A stretch of DNA of 64,000 nt from Dipylidium caninum (GCA_017562135.1 QEYB01001642.1:310001-374000); one strand, 5' to 3'. Positions 38,301-50,669 are shown, numbered from the stretch's first letter. Numbers and translations: made by a program. Notes: generated by a model not told the origin, from the letters alone.

Positions 38301-41300
38301 CAAACTGGACGGCATGTGGCCGGGCAACGGATATTCAGTCCTCATTTATCCCTGCACTATTCCACAAAATCACTAAATAAGCAATTAACAACCACGTCAA
38401 AATCCAACTACTTCACAGACATTTGCTTTTTGAAACTGCGGACTTTCAGCCGTGGTAACTTTCGTGCTCTTAGAGATGTTGATTGCCCCAGAGCACTTGT
38501 AAATAAGCACGCGAGGTGCCGTGTAGCGCGCTTTGTCTAGTTAAAAGGCTTAAAAACCACTGCAAATTCGCTTGACACGGCGGCCCCAGAAATGAATATT
38601 CAGCCGGAAGCCTGCAAACTCAGGCGAGTGCACTAAGATCCTCTCAACCGGCAACTGGGAGGGACCTCGTCACAATGGGTCGCGGTCAAAATGATGCACA
38701 AACAATGTACTCAAACTGAGTCAAATTTAATCTTAATGGCCGAAATGTGCTCTGTCCCGTGAGGTAAAAACAGACTTGATTTGTGGCGAATTAGTGGGCG
38801 GGCTCCTGGTCGTTAGATCAGAGGATTGGGCGGGGAGAGGGGGAAGAGGGGGGAGAGGGGGGGAGGGGCCAACTTGCCAGACGGATGCCGCGAGCGCCGG
38901 AGCCGGCGAGGCTGGTGGACCACTCGGTGGTGAGCCACTGGGTCGGCTGCCGGCCCAGCGAGCCGATGGAGGAGAACTGGCCGACCACGGGCCACGAGCG
39001 GTCCACTTTGTACCTCTCCAACACCTAGTGCGAAACGACGGAAAAACAGAGCAAAACCAATGACTGAACCGATGCTCAGGCCACGCGCCCTTTTCACCCG
39101 CACCCTTCCTCCTCCCACCGCTTCCCACTTCTACCGCGCTAAGATTTCCTCTCTCTCTCTCCTCAGCAAGTCTTCAACAAAGCCAACGGCTAATGCGTTT
39201 ACTCCCCGAGGGCTACTTTTCCCCGATCCGCTGTGTTGATGCCTAGGCAGTCGCCGACTCGACGAAGCATTCTTTTTGTCCATGTGCTCTTGCACCAACC
39301 ATCGCTTCGGCGCTGTGGTGCTCTCGTTGTTCTTTGTGCAACAAAATTAATGCTCATCCTCAAAAGTGGTGTAATTAAAATTCTCAAGTTAACTATTTCA
39401 CACAAACTTAACAAAAGATGGCTTTATATAGCAGTTAAAGTTTCCTCAACTTCAAACACACAAAGGCAAATACGCGATTCATGGTGAGATCACAGACATT
39501 CAAAAATTCATGGCTTCTGGTTAAAAAACGGCGACCCGATTAACCGGGATGATAAAGTTGCGTCAGGGAGCGGGAGACATTTAATGGTGTCTTCCAATGG
39601 CAACGAGGCCGTGGGGGTTTCAGCAATCATGGAAAAGTAAAACTCACCGCGCCAAGTTTGCGGTGGCCGAAGACATTCAGTTTATCGTTCCTGTGTCGTC
39701 CGGGCGTGCTCGCAATCAACCAGACTCTGAAAAGGTAGAGCCACTTAAAGCAAACCCTGACGATCCTTTCGGGGCACCTTCGAGTAACCGTCTAAAATGC
39801 TCGACACATAAAAATGACCAGAGTTGGGATTATCACCGAGTCGACTATGAGGATTTACCCTCAGAAAGTGGAAACTAAGCACCCTTCTATCGTTTCAAAA
39901 TGAGGCGATATGGAGCTGGTCCCGTGGAAGTCTCAGGATGGACCTTCACTCGAAATTCTAACGAGTGCAGTAAGATGGAGTTGTCTTTCGGTGAAGAACC
40001 AGGTTTATCTTTTCACTCGTTCTCTTTTAAGGCTAAAACAATCCGAAGTGGACAAAGGCTGGGGCCAACACCTGCTCTGTGGGATGATAAAGACAAGACT
40101 GAGGAATGACCCTCTTCCGTAAATTCCGGTGCCAACCCAAATTTTTCTTCCTAAACAGACCGATTCTACAAAGAGAAGAAGCGTCTGTTCTTCCAAGGGG
40201 CAGGTGACAAAAACGCATTGTCACCCTGTGAAGTTGCTCGAGGCGATCGAGAGCAGCGGAGAGCTACGGGGTGCCATGGAGGAGTATCAGCGCCAGCCCT
40301 CTGACGGCAGAGCATCAGACTCAACTCGACTCTCCTCCCCATGCCCCTACTTGCACGAAAACGTGCATTACGACAACATCTCGCGGATACAAGTGTTCTG
40401 CCTTTGTACAGCCATAAAGACACAAAAGACCGCACTTATCCGGAACGGTGTTATTCAGCTCCCACCCTTGAGACATGTTCCTGGGTCGCGGCGAGGAACC
40501 ACCCAAAGTACTTAAGGCCAAGTAGCGGTGGGCGTTTAGAAGACGGTTAAAAAAGCCCATTCACCAAGTGAGTGGGCTATCAACTGGGCCTAATTCTACA
40601 GGCCCCACTCGGTTTGGGTCACACTCAATTGCATAACAGGCAATCGCCTGCCGTCTTCTTGGCGCTTTTGTATCAGTTGCTCACTGGAATCGAGGAAAAA
40701 AATCACGTCGTGGGTCCCGACAACGGCTATAACCCTCAGCCGGTTTGGCGACCAACCATCACACTCTCACTGCTTTTGTTGGCATTCACAATGACAACAC
40801 AAACGAATAATAGACGAGCAAGAATGTCTCCGACTTTAGCCGAGAAGTGTTGTCAACTTACCGCGGCAGCCGACTAGCCGTCTTCTACTAAGACGGCTAA
40901 GCAATCTGCGAGTTGGACATTTTCATTAGTGGTTTTGCAGATGCCACTCCCGAACGCAATAAACAATGACAACCATTTTTCATGCACCCACCAAGTGCTG
41001 ACGGCCAAATACCTTCCCTCCTGTAACTTCAATGTTTAAGAGCCCGTAGAAATTGTAAGAAATGCTTTTAAGTGCATTCATTGGTATGTGCTACAGATTC
41101 CAGACGATGGCAAGGATTAAGTCTTTTTCAGGCCGATATCACTTGAGGCGCATTCGCCAGGCGTTGGCGAATGTGGTGACCGCGTCGATGCTTTCGCAAA
41201 GACTTTTACTTCTACGCCCGAAATCGCACAAAGTCCACAGGCTAGGATGACAGTTAAGATGGAATTTTGTTATTTTCCCCTTAGATTTCTACTTGAGTCA

Positions 41301-44036
41301 AACAAATATCCGGAAGTAGAAATGGCGGTTTACTGGTCACTAAGCAATAAATTAAAGCGACTACTCCAGTTTCCGGTGTGGGATTAATGGAACCAAGCCG
41401 CACCTTAGTAGAAGGTAGCTTTTAATGTTTAAGTTGAGTCGAATGAAGCACCTTAGTAGAAGGTAGCTTTTAATGTTTAAGTTGAGTCGAATGAAGCACA
41501 GGATGACACTATCCCGTTGAAAAGTTAAGGCGTCCCTACGATGGTCTCGCAGATGGGCAATAGCCCGCGCCTGTGATCCCCTCCTGACTGGCACAGGTAG
41601 AAGGCTACAATCTACAACAAATTGCGGCCCACAAGGAGTGAAGGCCATTTTGTCAAACTCACTTAACAGTGGAAAAGTCATGCTTCTGAATCTCCTCAAT
41701 CCAATGATTGAGGAGCGCGGAGGATTGGCAGCCCTCATTATACGCGCGCAAGTATTCAAGCAGATCAGTCCGAAAGTTGGTTTTTGAATCGCGATTGCCG
41801 TTTTTCAGCTTCGGAGATATCCATATTCTGCAAATGGGACCAATTAAGGAGATTTTCATAACCACTTAATGATATCAGAACTATCGTAGAAGTTTCAGCA
41901 GTTTTCTGACGCCTGTGAACAAAATATAGTAGATGGAAGCAAATAGCTCAAACATCAATTAGGTTTTTTCAACTTCAATTAGCTGCAATGTGATAGGATT
42001 TAACGGCACCAGTTTTGATAACTGAGGAAAAAGACATTTCACGACGTGATAACGCAGGAGGCAGACGCTTAAGACTCTTGAACTGTCAAGAATTTGCAAA
42101 TGATTCTTTTTAACTGAGGGGATCTGATACTTGAATTACCAGATGTGGTCGATTTTTTATTCAAAGGTTGCATTCGTGACGACCCACAAAATCGAGATAA
42201 AATACGTGCGAAACTTCAGTGTTACCTCAAATGGTTTTGGTTACTGAAAACATTCATAAAAAGTAGCTACCCCTGAGTTCGATAAGACCAGTCCGACCGA
42301 ATTTGGTTGGCGGTATGAATCACGACTCGCAAACCATCTTCATACCGTAACAACATCATCTTTCTGAGCGAGAAAAAAAACTGGCATATTTTACAGTTCT
42401 ACCAAGTGGCAGATAAAACGAGTTCGGAAAACTTGCGTGTGGTGGGTTCCATAAGCAATTGGAATGGGGGCCTAGTGGAGAAAGAGGAGAAGCATAACCA
42501 AATAGGCAAGCACGAATCGCTTATGTTTTAGTGTTTACCTATATATTATAAGTAGAATATATTTTACGTGCGTTGTGACGGACTCAATTACCTCAAGAAT
42601 GGACACATTTTTCCAATTTTTCGCTAGGAGACGCAGATCCTTACTCTGTCCATCCGAAGACCCGTGAACAATTAGCAGGGGGAGCGAGCTAAAACCGACG
42701 GCGTGTGGTGAGCATGTCAGGACGAAACATCGTCTCACGCTTACCGATATTTGGGTGGATACTGTTTGATCAACCACTCGGGCTCAAACATATAGTTGAA
42801 CTGAATCCAAATAGGGTTAAAATGTATGATGATTAGTTTCGAAGTTAAGCAAAAGGTTAACTTCTTTCTCACCTGTGCTGACTCAATAAGTCTACCATTG
42901 GATTCGTCCAAGATTTCTGAAAAATAAACCAATTTTCAATAAATGAGAACGAAACCTAATCTACAAATATCTGTATGCTTGAAAAAAGAAGAAATTTTTC
43001 CATAGAATATCTCCCTTCTGGCTCACTAAGCCTTGTAGACTTTAGATCATGTGGCATCACAGATTTTTCGTGAGGTAAATAAGGATTTCATCTTAAAATT
43101 CACTTTTTAGACGCTTCATTGTCTAACCGAGAGATGTATAAATAATTAACACTAATTTCTAGGATATTCTCTTGCGAAATAGTGTATCTATCTCACTTTT
43201 ATTTTATCTCTTCAGCTCCACTGATCAATTAGCAGGAAACTAAACAGCTGCACATGCTTCCTGGGTCGAGTTAGGTAAGGCGAATTATGAAGGTGGGTAG
43301 CCTAATTGTCAGCATATCCTCAATGTAAAGTTTATTTGGGATTTCCAGAAAAAGTCAGTCACTACACAATGCGTTTCGTCTCTGGTAAAGTAGCGTGAGT
43401 ATCCTACGATGAGGAGCATCCCACCACGTTGCGGGCCTAAACAACTCGGCCAGTGGGCACGAGCGGCCACGAGAACCTGGCAGAACATATTTCCCACACG
43501 GAAGCATAGCCAGATTATGGCAACAGCGACCTCCTCCTCCTTGGGCACGTCTACGCCAAGGAACTTTGTCCCAAGGAAGTCGCTCTTGTCTTACCAGTGA
43601 GGGTAATCGAGGGCACAGGCCCATATTCAACACCCGGCACGCGAAATAAGTAAAAACCATAGCCTGACCCGAGTTCCGGCACGACTGATTCTCCAGACAG
43701 TAATTTTTCATACGAGATGTTCGGTCCTTGTTCTAAATTGATATTGCTTCAATTAGCTCAAAGAATAGGGCGCGGCTCGTCAGTTCGCCGAGGGTACATA
43801 CCGCGGTGCGAGTATTCCAGGAAGTGAGCAGGATTCCGACGGTAACATGCCGAGCCATACTTGCACGGCGGTGGAGAGACGCTTGTGACCGTCCGGTGGG
43901 ATGGACCAGCGGGTTCCCGCTCCGCTAGTGAACTGTCTGAGCACTCGGACAACTTCCTATCAGTAGTATATTTTGAGACACGACACCAATCTCACCTTTT
44001 GCACCTGAGCCTACTCGTCTCCGGCACTTCTGCCAT
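35322..44036 (-). CDS. TDP1: Tyrosyl-DNA phosphodiesterase 1 with N-terminal PBZ zinc finger (incomplete at 3' end)
   Basis: TDP1 hydrolyses the bond between a topoisomerase I active-site tyrosine and a DNA 3' phosphate, and cleans other blocked 3' ends, in nucleus and mitochondria. Exons in transcript order are 43996-44036 (ATG at 44036), 43802-43956, 43595-43732, 42873-42916, 42745-42800, 42592-42688, 42437-42471, 42271-42363, 41663-41827, then an unresolved stretch, 38878-39024, 38035-38258, 36379-36490 and 35322-35394. All junctions agree in phase except around the unresolved part. Both catalytic HKN motifs are present: GTHHTKMMLL with HTAN, and PHIKSY with [10 protein letters not shown]. 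Other blocks are [70 protein letters not shown] and [13 protein letters not shown]. Residues 45-64 fit the PBZ pattern CxYGxxCxRxxxxHxxxYxH (C45, C51, H58, H64). Two introns use GC donors. The final exon was not located. The gene starts 704 bases downstream of Dp on the same strand. Confidence 0.9.
40875..40899. repeat. 10-bp perfect hairpin in a TDP1 intron
   Basis: TAGCCGTCTT at 40875-40884 pairs with AAGACGGCTA at 40890-40899 around a 5-base loop. A second, nearly perfect hairpin (AGCCCATTCA with TGAGTGGGCT) lies at about 40555-40579 in the same intron. Confidence 0.6.
41151..41173. repeat. 9-bp perfect hairpin in a TDP1 intron
   Basis: CATTCGCCA at 41151-41159 pairs with TGGCGAATG at 41165-41173 around GGCGT. 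It is a few hundred bases from the other hairpins and the 48-bp duplication in the intron where the TDP1 reading is unresolved. Confidence 0.6.
41400..41495. repeat. Exact 48-bp tandem duplication
   Basis: The segment beginning GCACCTTAGTAGAAGGTAGC at 41400 is repeated without a mismatch at 41448. The period is 48 bases, a multiple of three, so the minus-strand frame of the candidate TDP1 exon at 41540-41604 reads a duplicated 16-residue unit through it. It lies 44 bases beyond that exon in the transcript direction. Identity of the two copies implies a recent event or an assembly artefact. Confidence 0.9.
41540..41604 (-). CDS. Candidate TDP1 exon of uncertain status
   Basis: This segment has an acceptor (TTGTAG) in the phase required by the preceding exon and a GTAGGG donor. 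It reads [21 protein letters not shown], which loosely resembles the human segment that follows the KHDLSETN motif. Its donor leaves phase 1, however, while the next certain exon (38878-39024) enters in phase 0. Either a further small exon is missing, the donor differs (CAG|GCGCGG would restore phase but lose residues), or this is not an exon. Confidence 0.35.
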
Positions 44037-44740
44037 GACTGCCTTTGGCCTAAAAAAAGCAAGCTAGAGCTTATTGTCAACTCGACGGCGTCACAGGCAG
44101 CCGCGAAAGGGGTTGGAGAGCCATGGCACAGCACGGCACCACAACGCGGCCGGGACTTGCGAGCGTTACCTTCCCGGAAGCAACCAGCTCCAAGTGACTG
44201 CACACTCGAACCGATAATATGGTCAGACCAAACCCTCGAGAGGTGTGAACTTCCAGCTAGGCAGGCACTGAGCCAGCTCACGCACCCAACTCCAAGGCCA
44301 ACCGCCTCGGCGAACAAGTACAAGTGCACCGGAATCACCTGAGCTACAGCTTAGACTCTCGCGAGTTCGCGGCGCCTTCACGAGCACAGGAAGTGAATCG
44401 ACTATCAAGACCATGCAGCCATGAGTGACAACCAAATCAACAGTAGTTGCCGCCAGAATACAACCTGGTCAACTCGTAGAAATCTGCAACTTAAAGAGCG
44501 TGCCTCGGAACTGGATACTCAAATGTCAACACAAAACAGCCCAATACATTATTAAATTACCAATGAAGCAACAGGGGAATTGAAATACCGTATATTATTA
44601 GATATATGTGTATATATATATGTATATATATTTCCAATTACAATCAACGTGCTTGACATATAATCGCGTAAACGCGAAAAAAACGAGTGCTGACAAAAAA
44701 TACAGTATTAAAATGCATTTACAATATTGCATGTTTGGTT
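44037..44740. other. Short spacer between Dp (upstream) and TDP1 (downstream), with TA-rich tract
   Basis: Both flanking genes are on the minus strand. The spacer must hold the Dp 3' UTR and the TDP1 5' region. A TATATA/TGTATA tract occupies about 44601-44630. The part next to TDP1 is GC-rich with chance open frames. Confidence 0.5.
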
Positions 44741-47646
44741 TCACGTAGACGGCTTCAGATCATCTTGTACGTCTTCCATCTCTTCGTCATCATCTTCCTC
44801 CTCTTCCTCCTCCTCCTCTTCAGCCATATCCACATCCGACTCATCGTCGCCAACATCAAAGAGCCTTCCATCTGCGGCGCTGCCATCTCCCGCACCGCTC
44901 CCGCCACCACTAATGGCTGCCGCAGCGGACGCATTCTCTGCGGCTTCACCCAGCGCATTCTCAACAGTCATTTTCACTGCCTGATGATGAATGCTACTGG
45001 CAGAGTGACGAAGCAAGCCGCCCGGACCGCCGGGAACAACGAAACCGCGGGAGGCTGCTGCCCTTGCATAATGTTGTGTGTCACCGGGGGTTATGTCAGT
45101 AGTCGAGGCAACGCCAGCACTTGCGCGCTGCAAATGAATCTGCTCGGAGGCAGCACTGCTTTCATCAACCCCTTCACCGGCGGTCCCGCCTACGACTTCG
45201 TCTTCCTCCTCATCGTCAAAGAAATCGTCACCAAAGCGTCTACTGCGGTTTTGGGTGTGATGTGTGTGAGGATCAGATACACTCGCAGAAGTTGCGTTGG
45301 CGCCACCCGCAGGTGCAACTTCGGCTAATCGGGCCTCCACATAGAGGCGACGTTGCTGATGAAGAGCTTCGAAATCAGGCACTATCGCCTGACGACGCTC
45401 ATAGATGGCTGTGAAAAAAAAACAGACTCAATAGTAATCTATGAGCTTTATACAAAATCCAACTTGATGACTATGATGTAAGAAAAATCACAGCTCAAAA
45501 ATTGTGAAAAATATGAAAAGCCTTATAAAGTTTACCCTCAACATAAAAGCGCAATGATGGAGGAATAAGTTCAAGGCACTGGTTATACTCTTCCTGAGTG
45601 CATTGCGGACTGCCCAATCGAAGGGTGAGACCCATTCGTTTCAAAGTGTCAACCTCGTCACGAATTTCATAGGGCTGATCAAAGTTGAAGTAGTATTCTA
45701 GCCTGAAAACACACAAGAGTACTCTTGTTTATGGGGAGGAAATTTGATAATCACTCCGAGATAGCATTATCACCGTAAGCTTACTTGTCCTTAGAGATAT
45801 TGCAATCGATCACGGTCTTCCTGAGAGTTGAGACTACGAGGAATGGGAGAGGAATCCTATCAAGACGTTGAGGGATGAGAGCTGCGACACTCTCGTCCAG
45901 GGTAGCTGTTGATTTCTTGTTGGAGACACCTGACGTCGACTCATTCACCTCTCGCTGAGCCTGGCGCTGTCGCTGATATTGCTCGTTCATGCGATTACGA
46001 GTTATTAAATTTTTGAAGGCAATTAGTTGTAAAATCAGCTCCTGTATTTCAGCCGTCTGGAAAATTTGTTTAAGCATGGCGAATTATGCTCAATTAAATG
46101 CGTCTTTTCTGCGGCAAAAAATAAGTATAATTAAGCCTCACCTTATTCCTAAGGGAATTTTGTCGTTTTTCTCGCTCCTCCTCTAACCTTCGACACTCCT
46201 CGATCATATTGACAGGCAACCCTACCCACCTGATTTCTTTCTTTTCTTTTTGCAACACATTGAGGGCCATCAAAACATTGAGAGCGTCATAGACTCGACG
46301 GCGAATATTCTTTTGGATGTAGTGAAGCTAAAGTCAGTTAAAAATGGCGGTCTTTTACTTTTACTGATTAATGTTGCTACAAGGGCAGAGATATCCAGAG
46401 GCTTATAAGAAATTTTAAGCGTTTCGAAAATAAAACGCCTCTCTACCTGCTCTGATGGGATCATTGGATGTTCAGCAGCATATTCATGGACAAGTTCATC
46501 CGCGACTTCGCTGTAAGACGTAATATTCTTCTCTTTTACTTTATTACAAACACAGCGAGCGTATCGCCGGAGTCCATTGGTTTTTAGCCCCGTGGTTACG
46601 CTGAAAATATTCCAATTCAGCAGCATGTTCCAAGTAGGATTCGATATTATCAGTGACTATTAATCCGATAAGAAGAAACTTACTGATCTTGTTCACTCTC
46701 TGACTCGTGTGCGCCTGGACTAGTCTGTCGAGCAAAATGGGCAGCGGCTGGATGTCCTGCGGCAGCGGAGAGATCAAGAAAACCGGGTTGGACAAAGCCT
46801 TCAGCACCAGCAGCGCCAGCCGGAATAAAGGCATTCTCGACTTCCTCTCCAACGTGTTGTGACAATTGTTGCGGCAGTGCGAAGCCCTGCGCCACACGTG
46901 TTTGCCCCGATGCACTTGACACAATAAAAGTTCTCTACAAGCCGATAAAAAAATCAGGTGATGCCAATGAAAAGAGTTGAGTTACAAAACTTACCGGCCG
47001 AATATGAGCCCCAGGTGTGCCCAAGAAAGTCATGTTTCCAGAAGTCTGACCTGTAATTTGAGTAGCGGGCCTCAGAGCCAGAACTCGAGGTGTTCCTGCA
47101 GGCGAATTGACCCCACCCGAAGTTATCACTGTTCCACCCGGACCTATCGTCTGCTGTCCAGAACTTGTGAGAACTTTAACCCCTCGTTGGAGCATGTGCA
47201 TTGGTATGACGGCTGCTTTAATGGGTTTACCGCCAACTCCTTGACCAGGGACTGTAATAATTTTGACAGTCTAGAAAAAAAGTCCTCGATGTGTATTGTC
47301 GGCTTCCGAACGTCTAAATAAAGAACAAATAAGGACATCGATAACTCACCTTAATACCTTGACCCGGTTGAGCAGGAGAAGGAATACCACCCTGACTTGA
47401 ACGTTGCACCATAATTACGCGAGGACCACGGGGCGTCTGAGGGGTCCCAGTAACTCTGACGACCGAAGGACCGACCGTTTGGAAAACACCTTCATTCGTT
47501 GCCGTTGAACTATTTTGTACTAGCGTAGAGCCAATCGCTGAGGTGTTAGGTTGGTCGTTAGAATCGACGGTAACCTCTTGTTCCGCAGCCGGTATGTCGA
47601 AAAAATCGCCTGAACTGCTCACAAATGACTCGGCTTTTATATCCAT
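44741..47646 (-). CDS. TFDP: Transcription factor Dp (E2F dimerisation partner), complete, eight exons
   Basis: Dp proteins pair with E2F to bind promoters of S-phase genes and are controlled through RB-family proteins. Exons are 47350-47646 (ATG at 47646), 46995-47270, 46684-46934, 46447-46600, 46142-46327, 45785-46056, 45536-45702 and 44741-45408 (stop 44741-44743). All introns are GT-AG and all phases agree, giving 756 residues against 410 for human DP1. The winged-helix domain starts near residue 279 with [29 protein letters not shown] and the signature [19 protein letters not shown], then [12 protein letters not shown]. The dimerisation and marked-box region follows: [34 protein letters not shown] and [20 protein letters not shown]. 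The C-terminus is an acidic tail of Glu/Asp runs, a known Dp feature. About 275 residues rich in Gly, Thr, Pro and Gln precede the DNA-binding domain, far longer than in vertebrates. Confidence 0.95.
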
Positions 47647-50600
47647 CTACTGTAAAAAAACGACGCCTTCTAACATGTGCAATTCGTATTACACTTTGGC
47701 TAACTTGTATAACGTAAGCAAATGCAGTGTCGAGAATAGCACTTTCAAAAAGCAGTGAGATGGAAGCATTAAAAACCAGCAAGGAACGCGTAAGGTGGTT
47801 AGAACATGTACGACAAAAACAGTGAGTGAAATAACTCTGGCAAGTCAGGGTATTGGAATGGGTAGTAGGGAAAAAGCCAAAGTAAGAAAGTAACATTTAG
47901 TGGATGAGCTATCGTATCGTCACCAATTACGTTGAGGCTCAAAATTGAAGGTAATGTGGGTATTTTCAAAACAATATTCCGAATATCAGAGGCCTAGAAC
48001 GTTGTACAACGCCAAATTGAGGCTCGAAACCTAGTAGCTCAAAAGCGCATTTTGAAAATACCGGAAAATTAGAATTTCGCTCACTTTTGTAGCGGAACTT
48101 TCAAAATGGAGAAAGTCTGCAACCCGCGTAATGCGGATGTAAACTTAACTGCCATGACTGATTCAAACAAAATGGGAGTAAAGTATATAGTGAAACCTAT
48201 GAATGCAAAACTTTTAAAACCCCAAAATAAAAACGCATTTTAATTATGTTGAATTTTATACAAAAGGTACGTATGGCTTAAAAGGAATGTAAAATCATTC
48301 TGTTGTGACGAATAACTTATAATTAGGCGTCCTTTTCGAAAGGAATAACAAGTCATAATTACGCTCCCGCTCTTAACTTAATTTACCCCTTAGGATGTGG
48401 TGTATAATCAATTAATTTGATTTACTGCCCATCCATAGCTAACATCGAACGTGATCTTAGTGATCCGCCTGGGTAAAGTATGATCATCCATTTTGGTTTT
48501 ACCATATAAGTAAATCATTTGCTCGAAAGTAGTGATCAATGCTTCCCCATACTCCCCTGTATTTGTGTCAGCAAAGGCAGTATTTTCAAGTATGACTCAG
48601 GAAGGAATCACATTGAAACTAACTTTAATGGGTACGAATAGCCCAGTGTAAGACCCAAACCGAAGTCCCATATATGATACGTTTGGAATTCGCAAACAAT
48701 ATAATTGGCCGTCAGATGTAATGCCCGATTTTTCGAAAGCAGTGTTTGGCATTATTCACGCTACTGTTCTAAACTTTAGGGCGTCATTAAGTACTAAAAT
48801 ATGTGCCAATTTAAAAATACAGTCAAGCTTAATTGGCTTACATATGTTTATTTCAAATTTTAAGCAACCAAATTAGTTCTGCGCTCTTTACAAATTTTTG
48901 ACGAAGGGAAAAGGTCTTAATGGGCATTTTTTTCTTTACTTATATTCGATCACTATTCATATGCGTGTTTTGCTAATAAAATCTTTAGCTACCTGCCCGC
49001 TGTAAGGAGCATAATGGTAGAAAGAAAATATGGAGTTATTCAAAAGTAAGGGGTAGGAAGATGAAAGGTTCAGGTGTTAAAGCAAGATTTTGCAACAAAA
49101 GGTTTTTAATTTAGCGAAGTGTGAAGCGTTGGATAATTAATCCTTCAAGAGCTCAAGGTTATTTCCGCGCATCCATTTATCCGAGAACAGGTTTCATTGA
49201 TACAAGATTAATATAATTATATTACAAACGGATATAAATAAAGAACAATTAACTGAAAACGGGTTCGCTTGTATAAAAAAACCAAGTCAGCATTGGACGA
49301 TTTTGATGGAATTTCCTTTACATTACCTTATTATTGAGATGGTATATAGTCATATGGCATTATTTATCCAGTTCACTTTATCCGTGGTTACTCCGAAGCT
49401 TTTCTTCCGCTATATCGTACCATAATATTCAAAAGAAGCTTTTTAATCGAATTTGTAGTTTCACAAATTTCAAATATGCCCCTTGAACCATTTTTTCTGT
49501 ATATGCTACACCGTTTTTTTAGGCAAGTAATTTTATGCTTCATTCTAACCAACTTCAAGGCCATTTGGGCGGCGTATTATTAATTACTACAGGGCTACAC
49601 ATTTAACAGCGTCGGTGGAATATCGGTGCGGGTGTTGGTCTCCACTTTGTGGTGACTTTCTTATGCCATGACTTTGTGTATAATTATGCGGCTTATTGTG
49701 AACAATCATCATTTAACTTTTTATTTGTAATGTATTCTGGCTGCATTTCGCGGTAGAGTCAGACGCACCCTTGATTGTGGGGCTTTTGCGTTTCTTATTT
49801 CGTGGTTGTAACCTATACGACATTGTTACTGTGCCCAACCTACATTTTCATACTTTCGTCAGTCATTTTTTTTACAGTATAACCATTTATCTGTCCATAA
49901 CAAAAAAACAGATCTCTATTGCGTTTCTTGGTTTATTATATCAGCACCATTCATTTATACTAAGCCTCCCTTTACAATGTTACTTATGAACAACTGTGAC
50001 AATTCTTCCTTTTCTTACTTTTGAGTGTGTTGTCTAAGAGAATACTGATGGTGGTTTGAAAAATGTGCAAAGGTTTGGAACGTTTGATCCTTTTTTCAAT
50101 TTCACCCATCGGGCGGCCATATTTTTATTTAACTATCCCGCAACCGTGAGAATATTCCCACCCGTCAGCCCCCTAGTAGGTTCCAAGTCAGTGTCTCCCG
50201 TTAGAGTGTAATTCATAGAAAACTACTTTCGTAACAGGTTAACTCAGCTGAATATCAATTTTGTAGCGTTATTTTAAAATTTAATGAATATATGTCGTGT
50301 TCTTTATTTCTGTTAAGCGTCCATTTAAATCGGATCTTAATGTGCTTATAGACTCATTGTACCATCCCTAGCGTCGGTTTACTGAAGCCACCTATTTAAG
50401 GTTTTCCGTAACTTGGATTTTTGTTTGTTAAATTTTGTTCAAGAGTTCCCGTGTGTTTCTGCTATTTTAATTTAATAATTGTATTTGTGAAAATTGTTTA
50501 ATCCCTTCTAAAGTACGCCTCATTTCAAGTTCTGATTGTGCATGTGGCGTGTTTTTGAACCGTTAGAATTTGTTTTGCATTTTCTATATTAACTTCCTGT

Positions 50601-50669
50601 TATGGTATTTATATCCGTTTGAGTTTACATATTTCGGATTTTTCGCGAGCCCATACCATTGACGGTCTC
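47647..50669. other. AT-rich intergenic region, probable divergent promoter region
   Basis: No exon supported on either strand. It is one of the most AT-rich parts of the window. Dp is transcribed leftward from its left end and the unidentified gene rightward from its right end. The plus strand is A-rich near Dp and becomes T-rich after about 49.4 kb, which would fit divergent transcription. Confidence 0.5.

Noticed and set aside
39985..40105. Plus-strand peptide (VYLFTRSLL...DKGWGQHLL) resembling the missing TDP1 segment, suggesting an inverted exon
   Set aside because: About a quarter of residues match the human segment, but the strand is wrong, the acceptor lacks a pyrimidine tract, and neither end fits the required splice phases. 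Likely coincidence.
44687..45328. 213-codon plus-strand open frame
   Set aside because: Antisense shadow of the Dp terminal exon, which encodes the acidic tail.
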